Shown: piece by piece, positions 10,617 to 21,460 of the stretch | How positions within the stretch are numbered: the first letter of the stretch is position 1 | Layout: each line of letters starts with the position of its first letter | Origin: Ulva prolifera | Lineage: Eukaryota > Chlorophyta > Ulvophyceae > Ulvales > Ulvaceae | Reading direction: 5' to 3' | DNA length: 64,000 nucleotides | Assembly (NCBI GenBank): GCA_023078555.1 | Contig: CM041198.1 | Coordinates: 8,603,836 to 8,667,835 of the forward strand | The notes under the pieces: generated by a model | What the model was told of the DNA's origin: nothing | The model's database searches: none | The model's input: the letters and a program-made list of their open reading frames with translations, nothing else | Program-made: the position numbers and the translations under genes

Positions 10617-13191
10617 TTAAAATGCAGCGCCAGAAGGGCACACGGCAGCTTGGTGGCCCATTCCCCCGCACGTCATGCATCGAATGGGCGGCGCGAAAGC
10701 ATTCAAGCTGCGCTCTGGAGATGCATGCGAACCGCCTGCTCGTCCAGAGTCATAGTCACCCCGAGCGCCCTCAAATCCACTGTCTATTTTGCCGAAGCTG
10801 CCAATGTCCACAGGGGCCTCCTGCACAACCATCACCTGCGTCATCTCAACACAGCATCCTGGCATCATGTGGCTGTGAGAGAAGCCCAGCACCACACAGA
10901 AAAAACCAGGTCCCAGTGAACAACCTCCACTCAGGCCATGAATGGCGATCAAGAAGGCAACACGCAAACGGCACAAGGCCAGTCTTTAGGCACGTACACC
11001 TCCAGAACTGTATATGCATCACGAGGACAAAGGCGGTAACATGTTCATATGTAATTGATTTTTGACCAGCATACAGCGGATGCATGTTCATTGCAGCCCT
11101 CTTGCACGTGATCCAAAAGGCCTGCACTGCTTCGATCACCTACAGTGCAATGCAGATGTACCGAGCAACAGAACCTGTATCGTGAAGCAGGTCCAGACAC
11201 ACAGCAAGTGGTAGCAAAGCATGGATCGCCCCAAACCTGCAATCGCACTGGAAGGGTAAGAGAACAGGCAAGAGGAGGAGCTCACACAAGAGTGGCTGTC
11301 ACACCTCTTTGATGCGGTATGGGCACTCGACGGTGCGGTGGCCACGCTTTCCGCAGCGCATGCATGGCTCCTCCTGGGCACGCATCGCGGCCATGCCCAT
11401 GTTGGCGAGGAGTCCGCTGGGGAACATCATGCCACCCCCGCCGCCCGGGGCCTGTGCCATCGGGCACTCGTTGGCACGGTGGCCGGGTTGGCCGCAGTTG
11501 AAGCAGCGCATGCCTCCGGCCATGGGGCCTCCGCCGATGCCGATTGCGCCGCCAGGGGCGCCACCGCCGACACCAGGACCCTTGCTCGTGCAGAACTGCA
11601 TGCACCGCAAAGTACTTTCTTTGGTGCCAAGTGGATCATGCAACATCCGGCAAGGGGGCTGCTGTGCACTGTAACTGACAATTGTCCGGGGCATGCAGCT
11701 GCCGAGCAAGCCTGGGCACACCTTCGCAATATGACCGACCCCACCGCACTGGCGACACTGAGACTTGGACGGATGCGGTGACGAATGGTTGGGGCACTCT
11801 CGTGCAAAGTGGCCTTGCCCGCCGCATTCGTGGCAAGCGCCGCCGCCGGTGCCGCTGCCGGGGGGCCCTCCGCCACCTCCGCCGCCAAGAACACCTGCGC
11901 CACGGGGGCAATCGCGGGCGATGTGGCCAGGGCGGCCGCAGTTGTGGCAGGTGCGGTCCATCGCGCCTCCGCCGCCACCACCACCAGTGGGGCAGTCGCG
12001 GGCAATGTGGCCGACCTCACCACAGCTGTGGCACGTGCGATCCGAGCCACCCCCGCCACTGGGGCAGTCGCGGGCAATGTGCCCAGGCTGGCCGCAGCCG
12101 TGGCAAGTGCGGCCGTCGGCGCGGTCACGCTCCATCATGGCCTGGTCGCCGCTGTGCGGGCACTCGCGGGCCATGTGGCCGGGCTTGCCGCAGCGGAAGC
12201 AATTGTTGCGGGAGTCCATGCCGCCAGGGCCCATGTTGAGCATCCCACGCATCCCACCGACGCCACCGCCGCCTGGGCCGCCCGGGCCGCCGGCACCGGG
12301 TGCACGGGGGCACACACGAGCGAGGTGCCCCACCTCACCGCACATGTTGCACTGGCGTTCGCGGCTGGGGCAGTCTCGGGCAACGTGGCCAACATTGCCG
12401 CAGGAATAGCATCCAGCCTGGTTCATGCTGCCTCCAGCGCCGCCTCCACCAGACATGGGGCATTCACGGGCAATGTGGCCCGGCTCGCCGCAGTTGTGGC
12501 AGGTGCGTCCGCCTCCACCGCTGCCCATGGGGCAGTCACGGGCGATGTGGCCAGGTTGACCACAGCTGTGGCAGGTACGGTCGCCACCGGCGCCACCGCC
12601 AGGCATGTTTGGGCACTCGCGGGCGATGTGGCCAGGCTGGCCGCACTTGAAGCAGGCCCGCACATCACCGTCCTGAGCATCTGGGCACTCGCGGGCCATA
12701 TGGCCTGATGCACCGCACTTGTAGCATGTGGGACCATCTGATCCACCCAGTCGATCAGGTGTTTGATGCTGGAGGCCGCCGTGACCACCACCGCCACCAT
12801 CCGAATAAGTGCAGTTGGCTGCAATATGGCCTGCACAGCTAGCCAAATTCAGTGAAGGTGAAGCAGTGAGACACCGTGGAGGATCAAGCAGCAGTATGGC
12901 ACGAAGAATCACCCCGCGAAAGGGTGGCTCAACAAAGGTCAAGATGTGCACTGCCCGTAGCAACACACACAGCCCGTGTGGGACACCCCAGCCAGACCAA
13001 GTGCGTCATCGAATGAGACTCATGTACACTTTGCCATTGCATTGGTTCTGCCTTTCCTTTCCCTCAGCTCGTGAACATTCACATGGAAGCCAGCCCTGCC
13101 CAGTCTACTGCCGACACATTCACACACCTTGCCGGCCACAAGCACGGCATCCTGCTGCCCTCGGCGGAGATCTGCTGCGACACCTCATCAT
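10617..13191 (-). CDS. CCHC zinc-knuckle protein with 16 knuckles (CNBP/Gis2/HEXBP type)
   Basis: The model is 13191-13128, 12830-11305 and 10820-10617, with all phases closing (597 residues). If the 126-nt intron-like stretch 11721-11596 is also spliced, the product is 555 residues. It starts MMRCRSRSPPRAAG, a short RS-like N-terminus preceded by an in-frame stop. Sixteen C-x2-C-x4-H-x4-C knuckles follow, mostly CGxPGHIAR(D/E)C, separated by Gly-rich linkers. The first knuckle (CRACGRQGHIAANC) is split by intron 1 and the last (CMTCGGMGHQAAVC) lies in the 3' exon. Such knuckles bind single-stranded RNA or DNA. CNBP and Gis2 have seven and trypanosomatid HEXBP has nine, so sixteen is unusually many. 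It may act as a translation or RNP factor; the target is unknown. Confidence 0.92.
11596..11721 (-). other. 126-nt intron or exitron inside the zinc-knuckle gene
   Basis: The stretch begins GTGTGCCC directly after an AAG and ends GCATGCAG, like the other introns here. It is 42 codons long with no in-frame stop. Its translation breaks the Gly-rich linker style. Knuckle 13 is completed either way: the unspliced form reads GHIAKVC and the spliced form GHIAKFC. Confidence 0.55.
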
Positions 13192-14674
13192 TATGGCTCA
13201 CGTTCCTGTCACCTCTCCGGTCGCAATCACCGTCACTGCGATCGCTTGCCTTCACACCCGCTCTCCGCGTGACTTCCCCAATGGTCACAACTCTCTCCCC
13301 TTTTCACACCTGTGTAGTCAAATGCAGCATTAATTTTGGTCCAATGCCTTTCGTCGCCGCAATGACACGGTTTTCCGTGACAATACCCCCGTGGCGACGT
13401 AAAGCCTACACATTCCGTGGAGCACATTCTACCCGCTTTTCTGACAGAATGTTGTCAAGAAGCAGTCGCTGGCGGGTCGGGGTGCTGTAACAGAAGATGA
13501 TTACTTCAGTTTCAAGGACTGCCGAAACCCATCTGCTCGCACTGAGGTAACCATCCAGGAAAACACAGCATACGTGACAGTCTAATATCGGACTTTCTAC
13601 TGCAAGGGCCCCAGCTTCACCCCGGATAGTGCTGACACACATTCGCCGTACAAGCTGCAATGCTGCTGTGCCGCACCTGTTCTCACAAGTCGACTTCAGA
13701 CTCGGTAATTGACGCCAAACTTTCAATCTGTGAACGGACTGGCTAGCCACGTCCGCGGAGAATAATCGCCCCCTGCGACACCACAGGGACAGGATGGGGT
13801 GAACAAGCAGAACAAGGATGACAGTGCAGCACACATGGCATAGCCATTTGTCCGTATTTATCCGAAGCGCAGTCGGAGGTCCCCGAATCTGCCGCACAGA
13901 ATGGAATCGGCGTGGCAGCGTGCATCGTCGTGGCTTGGGTGCACATGATACGCTGGTCGGGACGACCCAGTGCGTAGCAAAGACTGTAGGCTTGTCTTTT
14001 TGCAAAAACGAAGTAGTGCTACACTCAGGTCATAGCCACTGTTATCGCGGGTGTCGCGCCGAACGTAGTGGTGCCTCTGCAAACCGTCGCGCCGCCTGTG
14101 TCTTGCACATTGTTGACACCAGTACCCGCACTCTAGTCCGTCAGGTTGGCCAAGCTCTCCTTCAAATCTCAGAAATAGCAACACTGTAAGAAATGTAGCA
14201 CCTTGTATGGCTCTTCAGGCTAATAGGTGCAGGAAAGATTTCCTGCGACCCATACACGCGTTGTCGATCGCATGCACGCCAGAGTTGGGCTGTATCGGTG
14301 GAATCAACTCAGACTATCAGCACTATCAGGGCTGTATCGGTGGAATCAACTCAGACTTTCAGCACTATCAGCACTATCAGCAACATGATCCCTCCAAGCC
14401 AGCTGCTCTTCCTTGGTTCCTCACGCAGACAAGAAGTCAGTGACCACACTGGCCATCTGCGCAACAGGTGGTCCGACACAGCTGTCGCATCTATAGTATG
14501 TAACTTCAATCTCATCTTCCAATCTAATTGTTGCATCTCCTGTCAGGCCTTTTGCCTTAGCCTGATCGTTTAATTCAGCGCTTGCAATTTTCGGTATGCA
14601 ACATGCTCACAGTGAAAGTAAATTATCGTTGACTTCACTCAGTCGTTTCCGTCAGGGACATTGACAGCTCCGGA
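13192..14674. other. intergenic region with one tandem repeat
   Basis: No protein or RNA gene was recognised. The first few hundred bases are upstream of the zinc-knuckle gene. A 42-bp tandem duplication (GGGCTGTATCGG... units starting at 14287 and 14329) is followed by short CACTATCAG repeats to about 14390. Confidence 0.35.
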
Positions 14675-14752
14675 TCACCAGGACCAAATGTGTGGAAGGG
14701 ATAAAGCACCTGGAAATCCCCTCAGACAGCTGCAAGCAGTTCGCAGGGCCCT
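14675..14752 (-). repeat. diverged internal fragment of the tRNA-derived SINE
   Basis: In reverse complement the stretch matches the middle of the SINE described at 21461-21732 and 32646-32910: AGGCCCTG..., then a GTCTGAGGGGATTTCCAGGTG block and a variant of GGCATATGTGGTCCC. It is more diverged than the other copies. Confidence 0.5.
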
Positions 14753-15230
14753 ACCCGCTTGCAACCGTGCGCCTGCGCAGGCCGAAACATTCAACACCGC
14801 ATAATCCCGCATGGCGTCGTCGCTGCGTGCGCACATGTGGCGATTTTGCCTGTGGCATACAGCGATGGCTACAATCCTCCTGAACCATAGCCAACCCTGC
14901 AATCCAGTTCTGATGTTGCCTAGACCGGGTGGCATATGCCAACTTAGGACCAGTATCAGCATCTCAGGGTCATCTCAAGGTGCCCTGTGGGCGCACTGCA
15001 CTAATCAGGCACCATCTGGCAGTCACGTTGTGCCCGGACAGCTGTGACATGAAGTGTGTATCGGTCAGCAGCGCTCACGGTCAGCAGCGCCTTGACGCAG
15101 GACTTCTGCTTCACTCTGGGCTGCCTACGAAGATGAGCTTGCATACTGATCCTGGACGATTTTCACGCCAGCGCTGCTGAGCGCATCCACAAGCACCACC
15201 GAGCCGGTGCACCGCTACATCTGCTATAGC

Positions 15231-15291
15231 TGAGTTTCATCATCTCAAAGTTTCACGTCTGAGTTTCATCATCTCAAAGTTTCGTATCTGG
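15231..15291 (+). repeat. 29-bp tandem duplication
   Basis: GAGTTTCATCATCTCAAAG followed by TTTC and a short variable end occurs twice in a row. No function is suggested. Confidence 0.6.
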
Positions 15292-15348
15292 CAGCCTTGG
15301 CAGCATTGCTGGACATGGAGGACCAGGTGTCGTGCCTTTCTTCTTCAC

Positions 15349-16002
15349 GTGGAGACCGTACAGTCCAACAGACCACTCCCAGTGGCCGTTGTGGCCAACT
15401 GCACTGAACAGGTGGCACTACAGAGCTGTCAGAGCAGCATATCTCTCACAAATGGACGACCGTTTGAGAAGCGTGGTCGCGACAATAAGGTCACTGGAGA
15501 GTGGTTGCGTGGTGTGATAACACACGAACTAGGGTCACTAGCCCCGTTTATGGACTCCGTTGAGCCCGGTCTTGTGCGTGTGCTAATGTCTGCTCGTTCG
15601 GGTCTGTCTCCTTTCTTGTGTAGGCACCGTAGTGAAAAGCATTTGGAATATTCACGTGCTGCTGATGTCTTCACATCCTACATCGCACGTGCACCCATCG
15701 GGGCAGTTCTGCCACCTGTCCCAGTGGCACATCGTGATCGGCATGTCTCCGCCGTTGCGGTTTTGGTGCGGCAGTTGCTCGCACGGCCAGGTCCTTATGA
15801 CAGTGCCTCTGGTGTTTCGTGGTCTGATGTAGCGGTTGTGCTTATGGTCGGTGTTGATGGTGTTGGTGGTGATGCTGGGGTGTCGGGTGTTGCAAATCGC
15901 CCGTCCCCTCTCGGTGAATTGGCTCGTGTTGTTGCATTCTGTGGCGCAAGTCAGAGTTTGCGGCAGCATGTTGCTTGGATGCCTCTTTCGGTCCCGGATT
16001 TC
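15349..16002 (+). other. unidentified coding-like open frame, fused to SINE and LINE sequence
   Basis: An open frame runs from 15349 to 16749, but only the first 218 codons are distinct. From about 16003 the frame runs through a SINE tail and then, from about 16059, through a LINE C-terminus. The unique part is rich in V, A and R (for example PIGAVLPPVPVAHRDRHVS, then VAVVLMVGVDGVGGDAGVSG) and I do not recognise it. It may be a decayed retroelement ORF or a host exon. The fusion itself is probably an accident of insertion. Confidence 0.35.
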
Positions 16003-16037
16003 GGAGTTGTCAATGTCCAAATGGATACGGCTATGTA
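16003..16037 (+). repeat. SINE 3' tail fragment
   Basis: TTCGGAGTTGTCAATGTCC followed by an ATGGATACGGCT block matches the 3' end of the SINE family. The usual TTTACTTTAC tail is lost at the junction with the LINE insertion. Confidence 0.6.
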
Positions 16038-16058
16038 CTCATGCATACATACATACAT

Positions 16059-16808
16059 GCCTGCAGCCCCGCCGCCGCCGCCGACCGCGCGCGCGGACGA
16101 GGCGCCGGCACCTACGCCTGCTCCGGCCGCCGACGCCGATGCTGGACACAGCGCCCAGATGGGGCGCCACGCGCCAGACGCAGCGCAGGCTGCGGCCCTG
16201 GCGGCGGCGGCGGCGCCGGGTGGTCAGGATCCAGCGGGGCCTGGGGAGCAGGCCGCTGCCGCGCAGGCAACGGCGCTGGATGAGGTGTTCAGGGCAGTGG
16301 CCCAGGAGAAACTGGGGGACATCATGTTTATGCCGCCGGGCGACCCTTTGTGCATAGGAGATGTGTCGGTTGTGAACCCCTGTGCTGGTTCCTATTGCGG
16401 CCGTGCGGCCCGCGAGGACGGGGGTGCTGCGGAGACGCGGGACGTGCAGAAACGCACTGCTTATCGTTTGTACGACCCTGATGCGTATAGTTTCGTGCCG
16501 TTGTCGCATGAGACGCATGGTCGCTTGGGGCGGCCTGCCATGCATCACTTGAATCGGCTGGCGGAGGTTGCGTCTCGGTGTGGTAAGGTGAACCGTGCTT
16601 TGTTTGTGACGAATGCTCTGCGCCGGTTGAGTGTGGCATTGTGCAAGGGGAATGCTCTTGTGCTCCGTGCGGGGCTTCAATCTTTGGCTGGCATCACCGG
16701 CCGCGCTGTGGTACGTGCTCGTGCCCGGCCTAGTGCCATGATTGCGTGAGTGGATTTGCGTGTGTATTCCTAGCAACGGCTCGCTGCCCGGCCTCTGTCC
16801 TTTGTAAC
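16059..16808 (+). mobile_element. 5'-truncated LINE, family A (C-terminal ORF and 3' UTR)
   Basis: After a Pro/Ala-rich stretch, the frame to 16749 encodes the C-terminal domain common to algal non-LTR reverse transcriptases: DVSVVNPCAGSYCGRAA, then RDVQKRTAYRLYDPDAYSF, VPLSHETHGRLGRPAM and NALRRLSVALCKGN. I know this block from the ends of LINE-type ORFs, where it resembles a nuclease-like domain. A short UTR ends CCTTTGTAAC at 16808. TACATACATAC runs flank both ends (about 16044-16058 and 16809-16823), suggesting a target-site duplication in a TACA microsatellite. No reverse transcriptase core remains, so it cannot move on its own. Confidence 0.8.
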
Positions 16809-17744
16809 TACATACATACATACCCTTTCCTGTCAACGTTTGATGCAAATGCATGGAGCACGCCTTGACCCTTGACCCAAGCGCCTGACCTAAACCAAAT
16901 TCCATTTGAAGGTACGCGCTTATGATCTTGTATACAGTATATGGCCGGCAGTTTGCGCAACTGCCTTTTGCGGCCGCCACATCATGCCAGTGGGTCCTGG
17001 CGCCATCAGCTGTCTAGACCGAGGGGTACATCTTCGGGTGCTGCCTGACGTTTTACGTGAACTGGTAGCGGACTCCGCCCATTTTGTGAGAATCTGAGCC
17101 TGCCTTGTTGTATCTCAGCTCTGCACATTCGTTGGGCTCATCCTCATACCTGATCGTCCGCCTCTCGGTTCCCAGGTCATCATCTTTGCTGGTGCCGTGC
17201 TTCCCACTATCCTTTTCTTTGATGTGGAACTCGATCTTCAGTGGCACTTGACGAGAGTGTTTGAAGCGCCGCGATGCACACGAGGCCGCCAGCAGTGAGT
17301 GAAGCATGCCGTCGCCGATCACCGACACTACCGGCGAGGTTGCAAGACCGTATCCACGCTGTGCTCTTATGGGAGGTTGGGGGATGCGCCTGTGGCTGCA
17401 CGCCTTGAGGCTGCTGAGAGCTCAAAGGTGCGGGGGCTCGCCCCGCATCTCGGACGGCACAAGGTGCGGTTTGTGCGGCAGGAGGGGGCAGCGCCGGACG
17501 TCGTGCGTACCTGGAGGACGCAACCACAATGACATATGTGGTGGCCACGTATGGGGGTGCGGTGCCTGCGCGCCATGAAATAATGCGGGAGCGTCCAAGG
17601 CCAGGGCGGCGGAGGACTTGGGCTGGATCGCATGCATGGGAGACTGCCGCGCTTGCGGAGATCAATGTAGGCAGCGCATTGGGGCATATATAAAGCAAAG
17701 TAGATCTGGGCTTACTGAGCCGCTTTTTGAAGACGATAGTCGCA
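16809..17744. other. gap with weak coding-like tracts
   Basis: Two tracts look more protein-like than background. A minus-strand 91-codon frame (17328-17053) is Lys/Asp/Glu-rich (PLKIEFHIKEKDSGKHG). Plus-strand frames between 17340 and 17690 switch frame part-way (AARLEAAESSKVRGLAPHLG, later TYVVATYGGAVPARHEIMRE). I recognise neither; they may be decayed exons or retroelement ORF1 remnants. Confidence 0.25.
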
Positions 17745-17835
17745 ACTCCGAATCAACCGGGCCACATGCCGAAGGGGTAAACACCTGGCAACCCCCCTCA
17801 GACGACCGTACGCAACTCACAGCGCCTCCTCCTGT
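17745..17835 (-). repeat. SINE internal fragment, reverse orientation
   Basis: Reverse complement of the SINE body from the GAGGAGGC block through TTGCGTACGGTCGTCTGAGG and GGCATGTGG to the CGGAGTTG segment. The head and tail are missing. It ends against a (GC)n/(CA)n microsatellite. Confidence 0.75.
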
Positions 17836-17867
17836 GCGTACATGCATATGGGAGATACATGCACGCA

Positions 17868-18097
<230 letters not shown>

Positions 18098-18124
18098 ACA
18101 CAGCACACGGCATTTGTGGTACCG

Positions 18125-18190
18125 TTCATTCGGAGTTGTCAATGTCCAATGCGGTACGGTTCAATGAATTCCGATTTACTTTACTTTACA
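18125..18190 (+). repeat. SINE 3' end with (TTTAC)n tail
   Basis: TTCGGAGTTGTCAATGTCC, then GGTACGGTTCAATGAATTCC and a TTTACTTTACTTTACAC tail, a 5'-truncated SINE. Confidence 0.7.
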
Positions 18191-18224
18191 CACAGGTGCA
18201 CCTGCAGGCTGCACACTGCTACCT

Positions 18225-18350
18225 GTGCCGAGCTGCCGGCAGTCACGGCGTTGGCCACGGCGTTGGTGGGCTCGCCGTGGTGGACGCCATCGGGCATGTT
18301 CATGTCATGTTGCTGGAACTTCATGGCATGGTGGAGTGGCGAGCAGGAGC
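18225..18350 (+). pseudogene. degraded fragment resembling the tail-anchored RING-like gene
   Basis: GCCGTGGTGGACGCC, CGGGCATG and ATGGTGGAGTGGCGAGCAGG occur in the same order as in the Trp-rich linker of the gene at 52193-53768 (positions about 53388-53450). The intervening bases are rearranged and not open in that frame. The most economical reading is a broken copy of an internal exon piece; the match is partial. Confidence 0.4.
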
Positions 18351-18419
18351 CAAGATGTTGGCCTCTCTAGAGAGGAGCACTCGCCATCACCCAACAGCAG
18401 CGCTGCGTCAATCGCTGTG

Positions 18420-18600
18420 TCCCGTAGCGCACGAGTGTTGTTGTGATACTTGGAGGCAACCGGCGATTGTGTTTGAAGCGTGAAGCAGCCACATTCATGA
18501 TCATGATGTCTCCGCGAGTACACGTGCCAGGTAGGATGTCGCCTGGCTGGCATATGCAAGGGCACTGTCGAGGCACTGGGGCATGTCCAGTGCCGCGGGG
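18420..18600 (+). repeat. duplicated segment, inverted copy at 39745-39925
   Basis: The sequence from TTGTTGTGATACTTGGAGG through TCCGCGAGTACACGTGCCAG to GGGGCATGTCCAGTG is the reverse complement of 39745-39925 with small indels. I see no gene in it. It is part of a larger inverted paralogy with 38.3-39.9 kb. Confidence 0.8.
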
Positions 18601-18604
18601 TGGG

Positions 18605-19727
18605 GGAGCGCAGAGTTGGCCGTGAATCCGACCCCGACAAGCGTGCTGGCGATGGAGGTGATCGCGGCCTGGGATATCCCGGCGGCTGCCCCGCCCGCAG
18701 CGGCTCCTGCCCCGATCCCGCCTGCCGCCGCAGCACCTGCACAGCATGCATCTGCGCGCTCAAAGAACTCGCGCAGTCTGAGCCTGCGCCAGCGACGCAA
18801 GGGACAGAGCTTTGTGCTGCTGGCACCGAGAGCATGCGCAGCCCTGAGCGTTGGCACAGCTATCGAGAGATCACAGCTCACTGGTGCCGCACTGTGAGGT
18901 GTCACAGGTCGGGCTGCACCGAGGTCACACCTCCAGTGGCTGCGGCGGCGAGAACGCCGATTGTGACGGTCGCGACGGGCCACACCGCGTCCCAGGTTGT
19001 GATTTTGTCATCGGGATTGGTCTGTACGGCCGCTTTCACCGTGAACCAGACGGCGCCTGTCTTGCGCCTGAACCTGCCCCCCTTTGGCACCGTCTCAAAG
19101 TAAAGCGGCCCCACCTGCGCATGCATGAGCACCTGTTGTGCGTTTATCTAACTCAAAGCTATGTGTAGATGACGATGTACAAGTAGACCCGATGCACTGC
19201 ACTCTGGTTGCCTTTGCACAGCCAGCAAGCCTCATGTGCGTGCCCGCTTCCGCTGTGCACCACCGGCAGTCGAGGCAGCAACGGTCAGGGTGTGCTACAG
19301 TGCGCGATGTATATGGCTCTGGCTTCTTGGACGCTGGCTCAGAAAGGATGTGTCACGCACCTGGTCCAGGGAAATGTTCAGCGGCCACTCAGTCCTGCTG
19401 TACACAATGAATCCCGGGCCCTTGTCAGCTGCGGCGACGCTCCTCTGCGTGTCCACTGGGGCAAGCACACGCACGGGCCTGCCGCATGCGCCGGCAGCAT
19501 GCATGCCGGCGGTGCCAAGGCCGCCGGGCGCCGAGGCGCTGCCCGCCCAACGCGCACGGTGGACTGCTGCAGCCGTGCACTCTCCACGTGGAGCTCGCAT
19601 GCATGGCGGCGCAGCGGCCGGCGCGCACGCGGCCAGAGGCAGGCCTAGAGGCACCCACACGCACACGGGCCTGGCCGCCTGTTGCGCTTGGCTGTCCACT
19701 GGCAGTGCTCAAGGCAGTGCTGATCAT
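18605..19727 (-). pseudogene. copy A of the unrecognised three-exon family (frameshifted, 3'-truncated)
   Basis: Exon 1 is 19727-19361, exon 2 is 19114-18931, and exon 3 starts at 18736 but homology stops near 18605. Exon 2 is 184 nt as in the intact copies. Exon 1 is 367 nt instead of 354, because 13 bases are inserted near 19575, and this shifts the frame. The C-terminal two-thirds of exon 3 is missing. The remaining protein matches copy B closely (GPLYFETVPKGGRFRRKTGA, then TWDAVWPVATVTIGVLAAA). It is therefore a pseudogene of recent origin inside a 2.7-kb segmental duplicate. Confidence 0.8.
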
Positions 19728-20068
19728 CTGCAGATGCGGCTACGTGAAGCCACGGCTAGGATCACATGCATCTTGCCTGTGGTCGCTGGTGACCGATGTG
19801 AGGGCCACAATCACCACTGCCGGTTGTCGCAGTACGGACTAACCATACACACGCACGTGCATGCACGTGATGATCATAGATAGGTGAACACATGTGGCCA
19901 AGAACATAGAATACAAATGAAGGAGAAGTTGGGCATCGGGCCATCCCAACAGGAGCAGTAGTTAATAGTCATCAGCACTTGTGGGCCAGGGGCCGAGAAT
20001 CCTAGCACGTGTGGGTACTGTTCATGACGTCAGTATCCCTCAACGCCAGTGGGCCCGGACTGGACCTC

Positions 20069-20145
20069 GAAGTTTGGGGGCCAATTACGAGAGTATTAAG
20101 TTTGGGGGCCAATTACGAGAGTATCGTAATTGGCCCCCAAACTTC
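20069..20145 (+). repeat. inverted repeat with one arm duplicated
   Basis: AGTTTGGGGGCCAATTACGA occurs twice in tandem (20071 and 20099) and is followed by its inverse TCGTAATTGGCCCCCAAACT. The paralogous site near 46440 has only one arm (TAATTGGTCCCCAAACTTC), so the extra arms arose in this copy. Confidence 0.85.
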
Positions 20146-21460
20146 ATGTCAACATGAACAGGACGTTCCACAGACGGCAGACCTGTTTTTTTTACCCCCC
20201 CAGACACTGCCGGCGCGGCACACCACTTGAGCACACCTAGGCCTGCAGCTAGGAGCTCCACAAATGCAAACGCCTGGAACCCACCGGCACCCACGTACGC
20301 ATCATGATGCATGATATGCATGCACCTGCACACCCCAAGCAGCCCACATGCCCATGCGGGTGTACATGTGTCTATGCAAACTTTGAAGGCCTTTGAAGGC
20401 ACTGGCAGACGCTACCATGGCTGTAGCATCAAGATGTGATACGTCTGCACCGTTCAGTCAGGCTGTATACATGCGTATCTCAGATAGGTGAGATACATCT
20501 TGCACCGCAATAAAAGCTTTCACAGGAAAAGCAAATGGGTGACGTGGCACTACAGTGAGGTACACTACAGTGAGGTATACCTCTCTCGAGAGCTGCATGT
20601 GTTCAAAGTTTGTTATCACTCAGGTGCATGTTTGCCTGGTCATTCTGTGGCAACCATCCCAACAAACAGCCATGGCTGCAGCACCTGCTGGCCCATGCAT
20701 ATGCCAGCAAGGCATCCGGCAAGACAAGCTACAATGTCAGCCCAGCATGCACTGCCCAGGCTCACGTTTGCTCACCTTGTTTGCAGTCAAAGCCGGACTC
20801 AAGCAGGCTCGCACTGGTCTTGAAGCCTGGGCAGGCGCCCGGGATACGCCGTACGCAGGTGCAGCGGAGATCCTCTTCAGAAAAGCTGTGGGCAGTCAGA
20901 AAATGCTTCGAACCGCGAGATGCATGCACTGGCGAGTCAAGAGTTCCAACGATATGCGCGGGCATATGGGAATGCAGCGTCATTTATACCGCCTGAGCTC
21001 AGCTCTCGATGGCGACCCTCGTAGAATTCTTAAGCCAGCAACGTTACAAAAGAGTGAACGGGATCCCGACGGCACAGCACATGCTGCTTCCGAGATGTCG
21101 ATTGCGAGCTGAATACCTCGCGATCTCCATGATCGGTGAGTGACCGTGACGACGTTGACGCGGTCAGGATGTCATGGATAAGCCCGCTGCAGCGCGCTGA
21201 TATCATCTGTTCATCAGCTCACGGTACCGCGCGCGCACAACAACGCACCGGGACCCCATGTAGCAGATTTTTAGCTACAGAATGAGTGATTGGAATTCAC
21301 ACAGCGACTGCGCTCGATCGTGCACGAGCCGTGTTTTCGTGTCTAGATATGGGTCGTTGATAGGTGACGTGATCAGTCAGCCCTCCCGCTACTAGTCGAT
21401 GCCGTGCTTGTGAATGATTACTGTATCTCTAGAGATAGTGCTTAGCTCAAGCAGCACTGG

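Larger units (their letters stand above)
18605..21345 (+). repeat. segmental duplication, copy A (partner 45008-47905)
   Basis: From GAGCGCAGAGTTGGCCGTG to ACGAGCCGTGTTTTCGTGTC the two regions align in the same order with few substitutions. The partner carries extra insertions (LINE piece 46705-46833, foldback element 46912-46956, a short SINE tail near 46540). This copy has its own (a 13-bp insertion in exon 1, an inverted-repeat expansion at 20069-20145, a small tandem duplication near 20555). The tract holds pseudogene A and its upstream DNA. Confidence 0.88.

Noticed and set aside
11785..12708. 307-codon plus-strand frame, Ala/Val/Gly-rich
   Set aside because: Antisense shadow of the zinc-knuckle repeats; composition mirrors the CGxPGHIARDC codons.
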